Part shown: one piece after another, positions 34,523 to 45,011 of the stretch | How the letters are laid out: each line of letters starts with the position of its first letter | How positions within the stretch are numbered: position 1 is the first letter of the stretch | Source of the DNA: Mammaliicoccus stepanovicii | GTDB taxonomy: Bacteria > Bacillota > Bacilli > Staphylococcales > Staphylococcaceae | Direction of reading: 5' to 3' | Length of the DNA stretch: 59,533 nt | Assembly (NCBI RefSeq): GCF_002902525.1 | Contig: NZ_PPQZ01000011.1 | Location: 1 to 59,533 of the forward strand | The notes under the pieces: generated by a model | What the model was told of the DNA's origin: nothing | Seen by the model: the letters and a program-made list of their open reading frames with translations, nothing else | The model's database searches: none | Position numbers and translations under genes: made by a program

Positions 34523-35332
34523 ATGAAAAAATTATTAGCAGTTTCAACAGCAGCAGTTGCAGTTACTACAGGGGTAACAGCTACAGCAGATGCAGCAACT
34601 CATACAGTAAAATCAGGAGATACATTACATAGTATTTCACAACAATACGGTACTTCAGTAGACGCAATCAAATCAGAAAATGGTTTGAAATCAAACTTAA
34701 TCTTACCAAATCAAGTAATCAAAGTTAACGAAGCTAAAGTTGAATCAACAACTTCTTATACAGTTGTTGCAGGAGATACTTTAGGTAAAATTGCTTCTAA
34801 ATATGATGTAACAGTATCACAATTAAAAGCTTGGAATAATTTATCATCAGATTTAATTATTGTTGGTCAAAAATTATCATTACAAGCACCAGCACAATCA
34901 GCTGCACCAGTAGCACAAGCACCAGCAGCTCAACAAGCACCAGTACAACAATCATACCAAGCACCAGCACAACAACAAACTTATAATGCACCAGTTCAAT
35001 CATATAAAGCACCAGCACAACAATCATATAATCGTGTTCAAACGTCACAAACTTCATACCAAGCGCCAGCACAACATTCAACTGGTTCTTCAGTAAATGT
35101 TAATTCACACTTGCAATTAATTGCACAACGTGAATCTGGAGGAAATATTCATGCGATTAACCCAACTTCAGGTGCAGCTGGTAAATATCAATTTTTACAA
35201 AGCACTTGGGATTCAGTAGCACCAGCTCAATATAGAGGAGTATCTCCTGCTAATGCACCAGAACATGTTCAAGATGCAGCAGCAGTAAAATTATATAATA
35301 CAGCTGGTCCGTCACAGTGGGTAACAGCATAA
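34523..35332 (+). CDS. sceD: LysM-SceD type lytic transglycosylase
   Basis: Secreted cell-wall hydrolase expected to cleave glycan strands during growth. 269 residues. Signal peptide 1-25 ending in TADA-A; LysM repeats near 26-70 ([17 protein letters not shown]) and 76-120 ([17 protein letters not shown]); an Ala-Pro-Gln linker about 122-190; then a catalytic domain from [18 protein letters not shown] to the end with [15 protein letters not shown]. The catalytic Glu is that of QRESGG. The C-terminal domain matches SceD/IsaA as I recall, whereas S. aureus SceD has no LysM. Own terminator. Confidence 0.9.
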   Translation: MKKLLAVSTAAVAVTTGVTATADAATHTVKSGDTLHSISQQYGTSVDAIKSENGLKSNLILPNQVIKVNEAKVESTTSYTVVAGDTLGKIASKYDVTVSQLKAWNNLSSDLIIVGQKLSLQAPAQSAAPVAQAPAAQQAPVQQSYQAPAQQQTYNAPVQSYKAPAQQSYNRVQTSQTSYQAPAQHSTGSSVNVNSHLQLIAQRESGGNIHAINPTSGAAGKYQFLQSTWDSVAPAQYRGVSPANAPEHVQDAAAVKLYNTAGPSQWVTA

Positions 35333-35344
35333 ATTGAATAATCT

Positions 35345-35377
35345 AACTGCCTTGAAAACTTCAAGGCAGTTTTTTTA
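35345..35377 (+). terminator. sceD terminator
   Basis: AACTGCCTTGAA, three-base loop, TTCAAGGCAGTT, then TTTTTT. Confidence 0.93.
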
Positions 35378-35430
35378 ATTTGACCAAAGGAATTTGTTTT
35401 GATACGATTTAATTAACTAAATAAATAAAT

Positions 35431-35550
35431 GACTGCTAGGGGCGCCGTATTGGCTGAGATGATGTAATTCAGTCCCTTATACCTGATTTGGATAATGCCA
35501 ACGTAGGAAAGTAGTCAATTAACGGATACTACTTTAATTGACTTCTTTTT
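35431..35550 (+). promoter_or_regulatory. TPP riboswitch with overlapping terminator
   Basis: Aptamer 35431-35516: P1 GACTGCT/AGTAGTC, then the conserved thi-box parts GGGGCGCC, GGCTGAGAT, the CCCTTATACCTGA segment and GGATAATGCCAACGTAGGAAA. An intrinsic terminator follows: GTCAATTAA (35514-35522) with TTAATTGAC (35534-35542) and TTCTTTTTTT. The left terminator arm shares bases 35514-35516 with P1. The preceding AAAGTAGT can pair with ACTACTTT in the right arm as antiterminator. With thiamine pyrophosphate bound, expression of tenA-thiDME should be reduced. Confidence 0.93.
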
Positions 35551-35602
35551 TTGCGAAAGAGGTCATTTTTTTATAGAGTAATACGTTAATAGGAGAGATT
35601 AA

Positions 35603-36283
35603 ATGCGTTTTTCTGAAAGACTACAACAACAGGTGGAACCAATTATTGAAAGGATTTATCAAGATGAATTCATTCAAGGATTTGTAAATGATGATATTTC
35701 GACTGAAGCAATTAAACATTATTTAAAAGCAGATGCGCGTTATCTTAATGAATTTGCGAAAGTTTATGCGCTCCTTATTCCGAAAGTGAATTCTAAAGAA
35801 GAAATTAAATTTTTAGTTGAACAAATTGAATTTGCTTCATCTGGAGAAGTAGGCGCACATCAAATACTTGCGGATTATATTGGAGAACCATATTTAGAAG
35901 TTATTAAAGATGGAGCTTGGTATCCGACTGCAGATCACTATATAAAACATATGTACTATAATGCATACGCACATGAGCATGCTGCATATACAATTGCGGC
36001 GATGGCTCCATGCCCATATGTATATAGAAGATTGGCGCAAATGGCGTTAGAAAGAAACAATTTTAGTGATAACCATAAATTGAAAGAGTGGTTTAATTTT
36101 TACTTAAAGGGTATGGACGAACTGATGGTTTATTTAGATGGTTGGTTGAATGATTTTAGTGAAAGTTGTAGTGAAGCGGAACTGAAAGTTGTAGAAAGAA
36201 ACTTCCTTGAAAGCACAGTACATGAACGAAACTTCTTTAATATGGCTTTTACAAAGCAAGATTGGGAATTTGAGGTGGAATAA
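35603..36283 (+). CDS. tenA: Aminopyrimidine aminohydrolase (thiaminase II)
   Basis: Salvages thiamine breakdown products to hydroxymethylpyrimidine. 226-residue all-helical TenA protein. The active Cys is at about 137 in AMAPCPYVYRRL, and the C-terminal block is STVHERNFFNMAF. First gene behind the TPP riboswitch, followed by thiD, thiM and thiE, which makes this a salvage operon rather than a complete de novo pathway. Confidence 0.94.
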   Translation: MRFSERLQQQVEPIIERIYQDEFIQGFVNDDISTEAIKHYLKADARYLNEFAKVYALLIPKVNSKEEIKFLVEQIEFASSGEVGAHQILADYIGEPYLEVIKDGAWYPTADHYIKHMYYNAYAHEHAAYTIAAMAPCPYVYRRLAQMALERNNFSDNHKLKEWFNFYLKGMDELMVYLDGWLNDFSESCSEAELKVVERNFLESTVHERNFFNMAFTKQDWEFEVE

Positions 36284-36284
36284 A

Positions 36285-37097
36285 ATGAAAAAACCAAATA
36301 TTGCTTTAACGATAGCGGGGACTGATCCAACTGGAGGAGCAGGTATTATGGCAGACTTGAAATCATTTCATGCATCGGGTGTTTATGGTATGGCCGTTGC
36401 AACAAGTATAGTTTCTCAAAATTCTTTAGGTGTACAAGATGTTTACCATCTGCCGATTGAAGTGCTTGAAAGTCAATTAAATAGCGTGTTTGAAGATGAG
36501 TCTCCACAAGCAATTAAAACAGGTATGATTGCATCTGAAGAAATGATGAAAATGATTAAACCATATATATTGCAGTCAAACGTACCTTATGTCATTGATC
36601 CGGTAATGGTTGCTAAAAGTGGTGATGCATTAATGGACGACGAAGGAAAACAAAAATTAATAGAAACACTATTACCAATAGCTACAGTGGTTACACCAAA
36701 TATACCTGAAGCTGAAGATATTACAGGATTTAATATAGAAACTGTCGATGATATTAATAGGGCAGGTGCGTTTTTTATAAATGAAGTAGGTTCAGAAGGT
36801 GTCGTAATTAAAGGTGGTCATTTAGAAGGAGATGCAATTGATTATTTATTCACGAATAAAGGCGTTACAACATGGAATAGTGAGAGATTTGATACAAAAC
36901 ATACTCACGGTACGGGGTGTACATTTAGTGCAGTTATAACTGCAGAATTAGCGAAAGGTCATACAATAGAAGAAGCGGTTAATACAGCGAAGAGGTTTAT
37001 AAGTTTAGCAATTCAACATACGCCGGAAATTGGTAAAGGAAGAGGACCTGTTAATCACTTCGCTTATCAAAAGATTGAGGGGTTAGATTATGAGTAA
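36285..37097 (+). CDS. thiD: Hydroxymethylpyrimidine (phosphate) kinase
   Basis: Phosphorylates HMP and HMP-phosphate. 270 residues, ribokinase fold. Motifs: AGTDPTGGAGIMADLKSF near 10-27, VIDPVMVAKSG near 104-114, and anion hole HGTGCTFSAV near 207-216. ATG at 36285 follows gaggtggaat directly after the tenA stop. It overlaps thiM by 8 bases. Confidence 0.95.
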   Translation: MKKPNIALTIAGTDPTGGAGIMADLKSFHASGVYGMAVATSIVSQNSLGVQDVYHLPIEVLESQLNSVFEDESPQAIKTGMIASEEMMKMIKPYILQSNVPYVIDPVMVAKSGDALMDDEGKQKLIETLLPIATVVTPNIPEAEDITGFNIETVDDINRAGAFFINEVGSEGVVIKGGHLEGDAIDYLFTNKGVTTWNSERFDTKHTHGTGCTFSAVITAELAKGHTIEEAVNTAKRFISLAIQHTPEIGKGRGPVNHFAYQKIEGLDYE

Positions 37098-37881
37098 ACT
37101 AAATCAAATTAGAGAAGAATCACCATTAGTTGTTTGCTATACAAACGATGTTGTTAAAAACTTCACTGCAAATGGATTGTTATCAATAGGTGCAAGCCCA
37201 GCAATGAGTGAAGAACCAGAAGAAGCATTAGAGTTCTCTCAAGTAGCGGGAGCATTTTTAATAAATATAGGTACGATTACGGCTGATCGTGCTTTTGATA
37301 TGAAAGAATATACAAAAATTATGCACGAACAACATGTGCCGGTCGTGTTAGATCCAGTTGCAGTTGGTGCATCAACATTAAGAAAGACATTTTGTACGGC
37401 ATTATTAAACGATGAAGTGGTAGATGTTATAAGAGGTAATGCATCAGAAATATTATCACTTATAGATGACGATGCCAAAATGAAAGGAACAGATAGTGAT
37501 GATCAATTAGATCATGTAAAAATCGCTAAAAAAGCACACCAACAGTTAAATTTACCAATTGTATTGACAGGTAAAGTCGATGTTATTGCATGTGATAATA
37601 AAGTGTTGGAATTAGAAAATGGCAGTGAAATGCTTACTAAAGTAACAGGTGGAGGTTGTCTGCTTGGCGCGATTGTCGCAGCATTCATTGCTAACGAGAA
37701 AAAAATTACCATTGAAATACTAGAAGAAGCACTATCAACATATAATATCGCAAGTGAAATCGCAAATGATATTGAAGGTGGAAATTTACCTGGATCATTC
37801 CAGATGAACTTTATTGATCAATTAAATGCTATTACACATGATAAAGTATTGGAAATGAAGAAAGTGAAAGAAGTGAAATAA
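37090..37881 (+). CDS. thiM: Hydroxyethylthiazole kinase
   Basis: Phosphorylates the thiazole moiety for salvage. 263 residues. Family blocks: VVCYTNDVVKNFTANGLLSIGASPAMS near 14-40, LDPVAVGAS near 91-99, and KVTGGGCLLGAIVAAF near 192-207. The GGGC where many family members have GTGC keeps the Cys. Stop codon abuts the thiE start. Confidence 0.94.
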   Translation: MSKLNQIREESPLVVCYTNDVVKNFTANGLLSIGASPAMSEEPEEALEFSQVAGAFLINIGTITADRAFDMKEYTKIMHEQHVPVVLDPVAVGASTLRKTFCTALLNDEVVDVIRGNASEILSLIDDDAKMKGTDSDDQLDHVKIAKKAHQQLNLPIVLTGKVDVIACDNKVLELENGSEMLTKVTGGGCLLGAIVAAFIANEKKITIEILEEALSTYNIASEIANDIEGGNLPGSFQMNFIDQLNAITHDKVLEMKKVKEVK

Positions 37882-38523
37882 ATGTTTAATCCAAATATGC
37901 TAAAAGTGTATTTCATTGCGGGAAGTCAAGATGTGCCAAATCATGATTTAAATGAAGTTGTTGAAGAAGCACTTAAAACTGGTATTACGATGTTTCAATT
38001 TCGAGAAAAAGGACCGAATAGTAAAACAGGTATAGAAAAAGAGAATCTTGCGAAATCTTTATTATCGCTATGTCGTCGTTATGACATACCATTTATCGTT
38101 AATGATGACGTATCCCTTGCTATAAAAATTAATGCAGACGGCATTCATGTTGGTCAAGATGATCGTAAAATATCTTCGTTTAAAGATGATTTCCAAAATA
38201 AAATAATCGGGTTAAGTGTTGCTAATATTGAAGAATATAATCAATCTGAAATAGAAAATGTAGATTATATTGGTACTGGTCCAATTCATTCTACAATATC
38301 TAAACAAGATGCTGGCGTCCATGGTGGATATAAATTGGTTGAAACACTGAGACAATATGACAATGTGATTCCAATAGTTGCGATAGGTGGCATTACGGAG
38401 CAAGATGTTATGCCACTAATTGATGCAGGTGCTAACGGTGTAAGTGTCATATCGGCTATAGCACAAAGTGAAAATATTGAACAAACTGTGAAGGGCTTTC
38501 ATAAACATTATAAAAAATTCTGA
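37882..38523 (+). CDS. thiE: Thiamine-phosphate synthase
   Basis: Joins HMP pyrophosphate and thiazole phosphate to thiamine phosphate. 213 residues, TIM barrel. FQFREKGP near 34-41, FIVNDDVSLAIKINADGIHVG near 72-92, YIGTGPIHSTISKQDAG near 128-144, and PIVAIGGI near 161-168. Zero spacing from thiM. Last gene of the thiamine operon. Confidence 0.95.
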   Translation: MFNPNMLKVYFIAGSQDVPNHDLNEVVEEALKTGITMFQFREKGPNSKTGIEKENLAKSLLSLCRRYDIPFIVNDDVSLAIKINADGIHVGQDDRKISSFKDDFQNKIIGLSVANIEEYNQSEIENVDYIGTGPIHSTISKQDAGVHGGYKLVETLRQYDNVIPIVAIGGITEQDVMPLIDAGANGVSVISAIAQSENIEQTVKGFHKHYKKF

Positions 38524-38605
38524 CAAAAATTGAGATATTGATTTATGTTGGCTTGAAACTATGATAGAATAACCTTTATGTGAATATATCAATAGAGGTG
38601 GAAAA

Positions 38606-39469
38606 ATGAAGAAAAAAGCGTTATGGCCATTATTATTTGGTGTAATGGTAGTGTTAGCCGGATGTGACTATTCTAAACCTGAGAATAGAGATGGATTCTT
38701 TTATAATACATTTGTCAAACCAATGGATAGTTTAATTCATTGGCTCGGTGCAAACTTAAATCACAATTACGGTTTAGCAATTATTCTTATTACATTAATC
38801 GTTCGATTTGCGTTATTCCCATTCATGATGAAAACGTATAAAAATCAAAAATTAATGCGCGAAAAAATGAAATTAGCAAAACCAGAAATGACCGCTATAC
38901 AAGAAAAAGTAAAACGCGCACGTACGCAAGAAGAAAAAATGGAAGCCAATCAGGAAATGATGGCATTATACAAAAAACACGGCATTAATCCTATGAATAT
39001 GGGTTGTTTACCGATAGTTATTCAAATGCCAATTGTTATGGGTTTATTCTATGTATTGAAGTATCCTACAGAAGGTGGTATTACAGAATATCCACATTTC
39101 TTATGGTTTAATTTAACTGAGCCAGACATCTTCATCACAATTATTGCGGGTATTATATATGCTTTACAAGCATTTGTCTCTATGAAATATGCAAATGTTC
39201 CTGATGAACAAAAGAATATGATGAGAATGATGATGTTCATTTCTCCAATCATGATTATTTGGATGTCATACATTTCAGCTTCAGCATTAGGTTTATACTG
39301 GGCTGTTGGTGGTGCATTCTTAGTGATTCAAACATGGTTAGGTAATGTCTTTTATAACAAAAAAGTAGAAGAAGAAATGAAACCAATCATTGAAGCACAT
39401 GAAAAAAATCAAAAAGAAAATAATAAAGATAAGAAACCAGCTAAATTAGTTTCAAACAAGAAGAAATAA
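38606..39469 (+). CDS. yidC: Membrane protein insertase YidC (lipoprotein form)
   Basis: Inserts and folds membrane proteins with or without Sec. 287 residues. Lipoprotein signal with lipobox VLAGC (Cys20), then five spans: the groove helix region [20 protein letters not shown] with its positive Arg near 67, [19 protein letters not shown] near 132-150, and [17 protein letters not shown] near 225-241. The tail is highly basic. TTGATT, 16 bases, TATGAT lies upstream. Own terminator. Confidence 0.95.
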   Translation: MKKKALWPLLFGVMVVLAGCDYSKPENRDGFFYNTFVKPMDSLIHWLGANLNHNYGLAIILITLIVRFALFPFMMKTYKNQKLMREKMKLAKPEMTAIQEKVKRARTQEEKMEANQEMMALYKKHGINPMNMGCLPIVIQMPIVMGLFYVLKYPTEGGITEYPHFLWFNLTEPDIFITIIAGIIYALQAFVSMKYANVPDEQKNMMRMMMFISPIMIIWMSYISASALGLYWAVGGAFLVIQTWLGNVFYNKKVEEEMKPIIEAHEKNQKENNKDKKPAKLVSNKKK

Positions 39470-39491
39470 ATTAGATGTGGTTTCAATATAT

Positions 39492-39532
39492 AAAAGCCTG
39501 CGACATAATATTATGTCGCAGGCTTTTATTAC
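39492..39532. terminator. Terminator after yidC
   Basis: AAAAGCCTGCGACATAATA pairs with TATTATGTCGCAGGCTTTT with almost no loop. It could serve both yidC and the convergent HD-domain gene. Confidence 0.92.
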
Positions 39533-39571
39533 TGTACAGAGAGTTTATCTATCCTGTTCACTATTTCTATC

Positions 39572-40237
39572 TCAATCTTGTTCTTGATTTATATGCCATT
39601 CATCGAAAAACTGATTTAAAAATTGAATCATGAAATCATGACGTGTTTCAGCGATTTCATAACCCTTTGTTGTATTCATTTGATCTTTGAGCAATAATAA
39701 TTTTTCATAAAAGTGATTTATAGCGGTGTTAGGTTCGTTATGATATTGTTCAGCAGTCATTGTGTTTAAATCTCGAGGCTTTATACTACTTATATGCATC
39801 GGTTCTTTAAAATGACCTGAAAATTGAAATGTGCGAGCGATGCCGATAGCACCTAATGCATCAATTCTATCTGCATCTTGTACGACTTTACCAGCTAAAC
39901 TATTGAGCTTGCCTTTGTTCTTACCACCGTTATAGCTAATATATTTTAAAATGTGAACCAATTCTTGTTGGATGTTAAGAGGTAAACTGACAGCATTCAT
40001 CCAGTTATTTAAATGTTGCCATGCTTGATTTAAATCTTTAAATAGCTTTTTGTCGACTGTATCATGCAATAAGCTAGCTAGTTCTACTACGAATGAATCT
40101 ACTTCTTCTGTTTTTGCGATTTGCAATGCGATATGTCTTACTCTTAAAATATGTTCAAAATCATGACCTGTTGTATCGGATTCATGTAATTGTTGAGCAT
40201 ATTCTTCAGCACTTTGTATGACTTCTATTTTGTTCAT
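39572..40237 (-). CDS. HD-domain phosphohydrolase
   Basis: 221-residue cytoplasmic metal-dependent phosphohydrolase. HD motif: His in GHDFEHILRVRHIAL near 24-38, LLHDTVD near 56-62, and the final Asp in QDADRIDALGAIGIART near 117-133. Substrate unknown; related proteins of this size (YedJ/YpgQ type) hydrolyse nucleotides. ATG at 40237 follows aaggagaataatatt. A perfect 18-bp palindrome lies 37 bases upstream of the start. Confidence 0.85.
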   Translation of the reverse strand: MNKIEVIQSAEEYAQQLHESDTTGHDFEHILRVRHIALQIAKTEEVDSFVVELASLLHDTVDKKLFKDLNQAWQHLNNWMNAVSLPLNIQQELVHILKYISYNGGKNKGKLNSLAGKVVQDADRIDALGAIGIARTFQFSGHFKEPMHISSIKPRDLNTMTAEQYHNEPNTAINHFYEKLLLLKDQMNTTKGYEIAETRHDFMIQFLNQFFDEWHINQEQD

Positions 40238-40273
40238 ATTATTCTCCTTAAAGAGGGAATAGGATAGCAACCT

Positions 40274-40291
40274 AATGTTGTTAACAACATT
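40274..40291. repeat. 18-bp perfect palindrome upstream of the HD-domain gene
   Basis: AATGTTGTTAACAACATT. Lies between the HD gene start and the cls terminator, in the likely promoter region of the HD gene. Possible dimeric-repressor operator; no regulator identified. Confidence 0.5.
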
Positions 40292-40315
40292 TCATCATCC
40301 TTGCCGTAATGTAGT

Positions 40316-40350
40316 AAGGCCGGGACTATTCAAATATGTCCCAGCCTTTT
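40316..40350 (-). terminator. cls terminator
   Basis: Reads on the minus strand as AAAAGGCTGGGACATA, short loop, then complement GTCCCGGCCTTA with one mismatch. Staphylococci carry many intergenic hairpins of this GGGACATA type. Confidence 0.7.
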
Positions 40351-40360
40351 AATTTTGTTA

Positions 40361-41842
40361 CTAAAGTAATGGTGAAAGTAACCTTGCAATACCTTCTTTT
40401 AATTTAATCCAAGTGCTTCTTTTTTCATAAATTTCATTTGTTAAAATGGACGAATATTCCATATCTTTTTGATAAGCTAATCGTGAGTTTCTAGCGATTT
40501 CTTCATCGTATATAAATGCGTTTACTTCAAAGTTTAATACGAAGCTACGGTTATCCATATTTGCTGTACCAATACTTACAACTTCATCATCTATTGCAAC
40601 CATCTTTGTATGAATAAAACCATTTTCGTAAATATGCACATTAACGCCTGCTTTAATGAGATCTCCGACATTTGCATATGTTGCCCAATAAACGAATGGA
40701 TGATCAGGTTTATTAGGAACCATAACATTTACATCTACACCAGATAGGGCAGCAATTTTAATTGCATCTAAAAATGATAAGTCTGGTATAAAGTATGGTG
40801 TTTGAATATAAATATGCTCTTTAGCTTCTGAAATCATCTTTAAGTAACCGTATTTAATTTGTTCCCAATCTTCGTCAGGTCCACTCGATGCGATTTGGAT
40901 TCCAACTTTACCACCAGATTCAACGTCAGGGAAGTAGCGTGAATCATACCGCATCTTATCACGAGTCGATTGTGAGTTCCAATCCATCATAAATCTAAGT
41001 TGTAACGCATTAACTGAGTCGCCTTCAAGTCGTAGGTGTGTATCTCGCCAATAACCAAACTTTTTGTCTAATCCTAAATATTCGTCTCCAACATTAAATC
41101 CACCAACATAACCAATCTTTCCGTCTATAACAACAATTTTTCTATGGTTACGGTTGTTCATTCTAAAATTAATTAAAGGTAATTTGGAAGGGAAGAAGCT
41201 TGCTACTTCTCCACCTTGCTCACGAAACTTTTTAAATGATGAAAGATTTAGTTTTCTAGACCCCATATCATCATATAACATCTTTACTTCTAAACCTTCT
41301 TGTAGTTTCTTCTCAAGTGCATTTAAGACTTTCTTACCGATATTATCTTTCTTAAAGATATAATATTGAATGTGAATGTAATGTTCAGCATTTTCGATAT
41401 CCTTAATTAAAGCATCAAATTTATCATGACCATCTGTAAACATCTTTACCTTATTATCTGTTGTTAAAAAGGCTGAATTATTATACAAAAGCATGTGAAT
41501 GAGGTGCTTATAGTTATAAATCTCTGGCTTGTCGATTTCAAAATTATTATCGTCTATCGCTTTGATTTGTTCATTTATTATATGTTCCAAACCTATTTTA
41601 TCTTCTTCATCAAGATTAAAAATACTTTTTCTTTGAATTTGTCGTCCGAACAATAAGTATAAAATAAACCCTAAAATAGGAACAAATAGTAATACTAATA
41701 ACCATGCCCAAATAGCCCCAGCTTCTCTACGTTCAAGAAAAATGATAACAAAACCAAATACTAGGTTTAGTATAAAGGCAGTTATAAGTAGCACTGATAT
41801 AATGATTGAGAAATCAAATGAAAAATTCGGAATAAAATGCAT
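40361..41842 (-). CDS. cls: Cardiolipin synthase
   Basis: Condenses two phosphatidylglycerols to cardiolipin. 493 residues. Two N-terminal spans (about 10-30, 38-58) with the [13 protein letters not shown] linker, then two phospholipase D motifs: [19 protein letters not shown] near 231-249 and [21 protein letters not shown] near 404-424. Both HKD sets are intact. Ribosome site cggaggca. Staphylococci usually have two cls genes; this place fits cls2. Confidence 0.95.
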   Translation of the reverse strand: MHFIPNFSFDFSIIISVLLITAFILNLVFGFVIIFLERREAGAIWAWLLVLLFVPILGFILYLLFGRQIQRKSIFNLDEEDKIGLEHIINEQIKAIDDNNFEIDKPEIYNYKHLIHMLLYNNSAFLTTDNKVKMFTDGHDKFDALIKDIENAEHYIHIQYYIFKKDNIGKKVLNALEKKLQEGLEVKMLYDDMGSRKLNLSSFKKFREQGGEVASFFPSKLPLINFRMNNRNHRKIVVIDGKIGYVGGFNVGDEYLGLDKKFGYWRDTHLRLEGDSVNALQLRFMMDWNSQSTRDKMRYDSRYFPDVESGGKVGIQIASSGPDEDWEQIKYGYLKMISEAKEHIYIQTPYFIPDLSFLDAIKIAALSGVDVNVMVPNKPDHPFVYWATYANVGDLIKAGVNVHIYENGFIHTKMVAIDDEVVSIGTANMDNRSFVLNFEVNAFIYDEEIARNSRLAYQKDMEYSSILTNEIYEKRSTWIKLKEGIARLLSPLL

Positions 41843-41911
41843 ACCAATGCCTCCGTTTCTGTTTCTTTAAACTAGTATAATACATTTAAAATAAAATTGG
41901 AAAGTTTGTAT

Positions 41912-41940
41912 TTGACCAATGATGTTGAGATGCCTATAAT
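41912..41940 (+). promoter_or_regulatory. Strong promoter for copZ
   Basis: TTGACC, 17 bases, TATAAT, about 65 bases before the copZ start. No obvious CsoR-type operator between it and the gene. Confidence 0.7.
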
Positions 41941-42004
41941 AAAACAAAATACATACAATAATAAATGTAATTTAATATAAACGTTCTGTATAGGAGAGAT
42001 TATC

Positions 42005-42211
42005 ATGAAAGAAAAAATCATTAATGTAGAAGGCATGAGTTGCGCACATTGTAAACAAGCTGTCGAGGAATCTGTAGGACAATTAATTGGGGTAAATGAA
42101 GTTGTAGCAAGCCCAGACGATAATCAAGTACGTGTTGTATTTGAAGATCCCGCTAGTATAGATAATATTGAGAACGCTATTTTTGATGCTGGATATGAAG
42201 TTATATCGTAA
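42005..42211 (+). CDS. copZ: Copper chaperone, heavy-metal-associated domain
   Basis: 68 residues, ferredoxin-like HMA fold that carries Cu(I). The metal motif is GMSCAHC (Cys13, Cys16), and the tail AIFDAGYEVI is typical of CopZ. No copA ATPase or csoR is adjacent, unlike the usual cop operon, so it is a solitary chaperone here; the partner may be elsewhere. Ribosome site aggagag. Confidence 0.85.
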   Translation: MKEKIINVEGMSCAHCKQAVEESVGQLIGVNEVVASPDDNQVRVVFEDPASIDNIENAIFDAGYEVIS

Positions 42212-42347
42212 TTGAACATTGAATTTTAATACGTCATTCATATATTTACAAAAAAATTATATGTTAATACTAATGGCCTATAGTCAAATGACAAATAATA
42301 GAGTAGAATAAAGATAAGATTTTCAAATTGAAATAGAGGTGGTACCC

Positions 42348-42482
42348 ATGAATCAACCTAATTCAAAGGTCAAGAATGTGGTCAAGCTTTTATCATCATT
42401 AGGCGTAAACATAACTGAAACAAAATCACGTATTGAAATAATGCGCAGTTTACCGAATGTTGCTACGAATAAATTGAAGTAA
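42348..42482 (+). CDS. Small basic protein, 44 residues (Lmo0850-like)
   Basis: Starts MNQPNSKVKNVVKLLSS with a good ribosome site (agaggtgg) and ends just before a strong terminator, so it is a genuine transcription unit by signals. It has Lys-Leu-Leu-Ser-Ser-Leu-Gly and Lys-Ser-Arg-Ile-Glu blocks, and resembles the short Lmo0850-type proteins of staphylococci and Listeria, from memory. No known function. No signal peptide or membrane span. Confidence 0.65.
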   Translation: MNQPNSKVKNVVKLLSSLGVNITETKSRIEIMRSLPNVATNKLK

Positions 42483-42497
42483 TATTTAGGCGAATTG

Positions 42498-42537
42498 AAA
42501 AGAGTCCGGAACAATTATAATTGTTCCGGACTCTTTT
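42498..42537. terminator. Bidirectional terminator, 40-bp perfect palindrome
   Basis: AAAAGAGTCCGGAACAATTA followed at once by its exact complement. Ends both the small protein gene and convergent rodA. Confidence 0.9.
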
Positions 42538-42545
42538 TATGTCAT

Positions 42546-43745
42546 TTAACTTAAATGCTTCTCTGTAATCATCGTGTATTTATCTTTTTCGTGATAGGTA
42601 ATGGATAGAATGATACCAATACCAGCCATTAATGACCATAACGCCGAACCACCATAACTTATAAATGGTAATGGTATACCTGTTATTGGCAATAATTGAA
42701 TCGTCATACCAATATTTTGTACTACGTGGAACAATACAAATGAAATGTAACCTACAATAAATACTGCATTAAATGGATGAGATGTCGTTGTAGCAAGTCT
42801 TGCTAAATGAATAAAGAGTACTAAGAAGATAATCAGAATGACCATCGTTCCTAGAAATCCAAATTCTTCTCCAATTATAGAGAATATGAAGTCTGTATGG
42901 TTTTCTGGGATGTATACTTCGCCATTATTTAAACCTTTACCAAAGATTTGACCAGAACCGATTGCTTTTAATGATTCTGTTAAATGGTATCCATCACCAG
43001 AACTATACTGATATGGATCTAACCATGAATTAATACGTCCGAGTTGATATGTCTTAATACCAGACACTTGTTCAATAACGCTAGGCTTAAAAATAATCAA
43101 TAATATGATACTTGAGCCTAATGCAAATAACGCGATGAATACTGGCGCTAAAATTCTCCAAGTTACACCTGAAACAATGACTGTTCCTAATATAATGGCC
43201 ATTAAAACAAGAGTCGTACCTAAGTCATTTTGAAATAATATAAGACAAAGTGGAACTAATGATGTAAATGCCATTTTAGTAAGTAAGTTTAAATCTCTAG
43301 ATAAAGATTTATTATATGTAAACCGATTATGTTGATATATCACATTAGCTAATGCCAATATTAATATCACTTTCATGAATTCAGATGGTTGAATACTAAT
43401 TGGACCAAGTCTATACCAACTCTTAGCCCCATTAATAATAGGTGTAAAACTTGATTCGGGCAAAATTAATAATCCAACTAATGATAAGTTTCCTACAATA
43501 TAAATAATCCAAACGTTCTTACGTAATGTTTTGGGGGAAATAAACATTAAGGCAAATGCTAATATAAACCCTAAAACATAATATAATACTTGTTTGAAAA
43601 GAAAGTTCGTTTCATATTGACCGCCTGACATTGCAGAATTAATTATGAGACAACTCGTTGCAAATAAAATGAGGATGATAGTAATTAAACGCCAATCTAT
43701 ACGTTCTAGAAATGACTTGTTCAATGTACGAGTAGAAGTTTCCAT
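42546..43745 (-). CDS. rodA: Peptidoglycan glycosyltransferase RodA (SEDS family)
   Basis: Polymerises lipid II during wall growth, with a partner transpeptidase. 399 residues, about ten spans. SEDS blocks: LGPISIQPSEFMKV near 114-127, FQNDLGTTLVLM near 170-181 with the conserved Asp, ENHTDFIFSIIGEEFGFLG near 282-300, and PFISYGGSALWS near 356-367. Assigned RodA rather than FtsW by length, place (before ddl) and overall resemblance. Divergent from ddl. Confidence 0.88.
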   Translation of the reverse strand: METSTRTLNKSFLERIDWRLITIILILFATSCLIINSAMSGGQYETNFLFKQVLYYVLGFILAFALMFISPKTLRKNVWIIYIVGNLSLVGLLILPESSFTPIINGAKSWYRLGPISIQPSEFMKVILILALANVIYQHNRFTYNKSLSRDLNLLTKMAFTSLVPLCLILFQNDLGTTLVLMAIILGTVIVSGVTWRILAPVFIALFALGSSIILLIIFKPSVIEQVSGIKTYQLGRINSWLDPYQYSSGDGYHLTESLKAIGSGQIFGKGLNNGEVYIPENHTDFIFSIIGEEFGFLGTMVILIIFLVLFIHLARLATTTSHPFNAVFIVGYISFVLFHVVQNIGMTIQLLPITGIPLPFISYGGSALWSLMAGIGIILSITYHEKDKYTMITEKHLS

Positions 43746-43899
43746 TAATATACTCCTTTAATTAACGCTAAATTTCATATTTTCTATTATAACTTGATTG
43801 TACATAAGATTGTACAATTTTGCTATTCTCATTTCTTCTTAAATTTAAATTAGAATAGTTGAAAGGTGCAACAAACTATAAAAACATGATAAAATGTAG

Positions 43900-45000
<1,101 letters not shown>

Positions 45001-45011
45001 GGGTAAATACA

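Noticed and set aside
34857-35081. Minus-strand frame of Val/Leu-rich repeats opposite the sceD linker
   Set aside because: It is the antisense of the Ala-Pro-Gln linker codons; no start signals.
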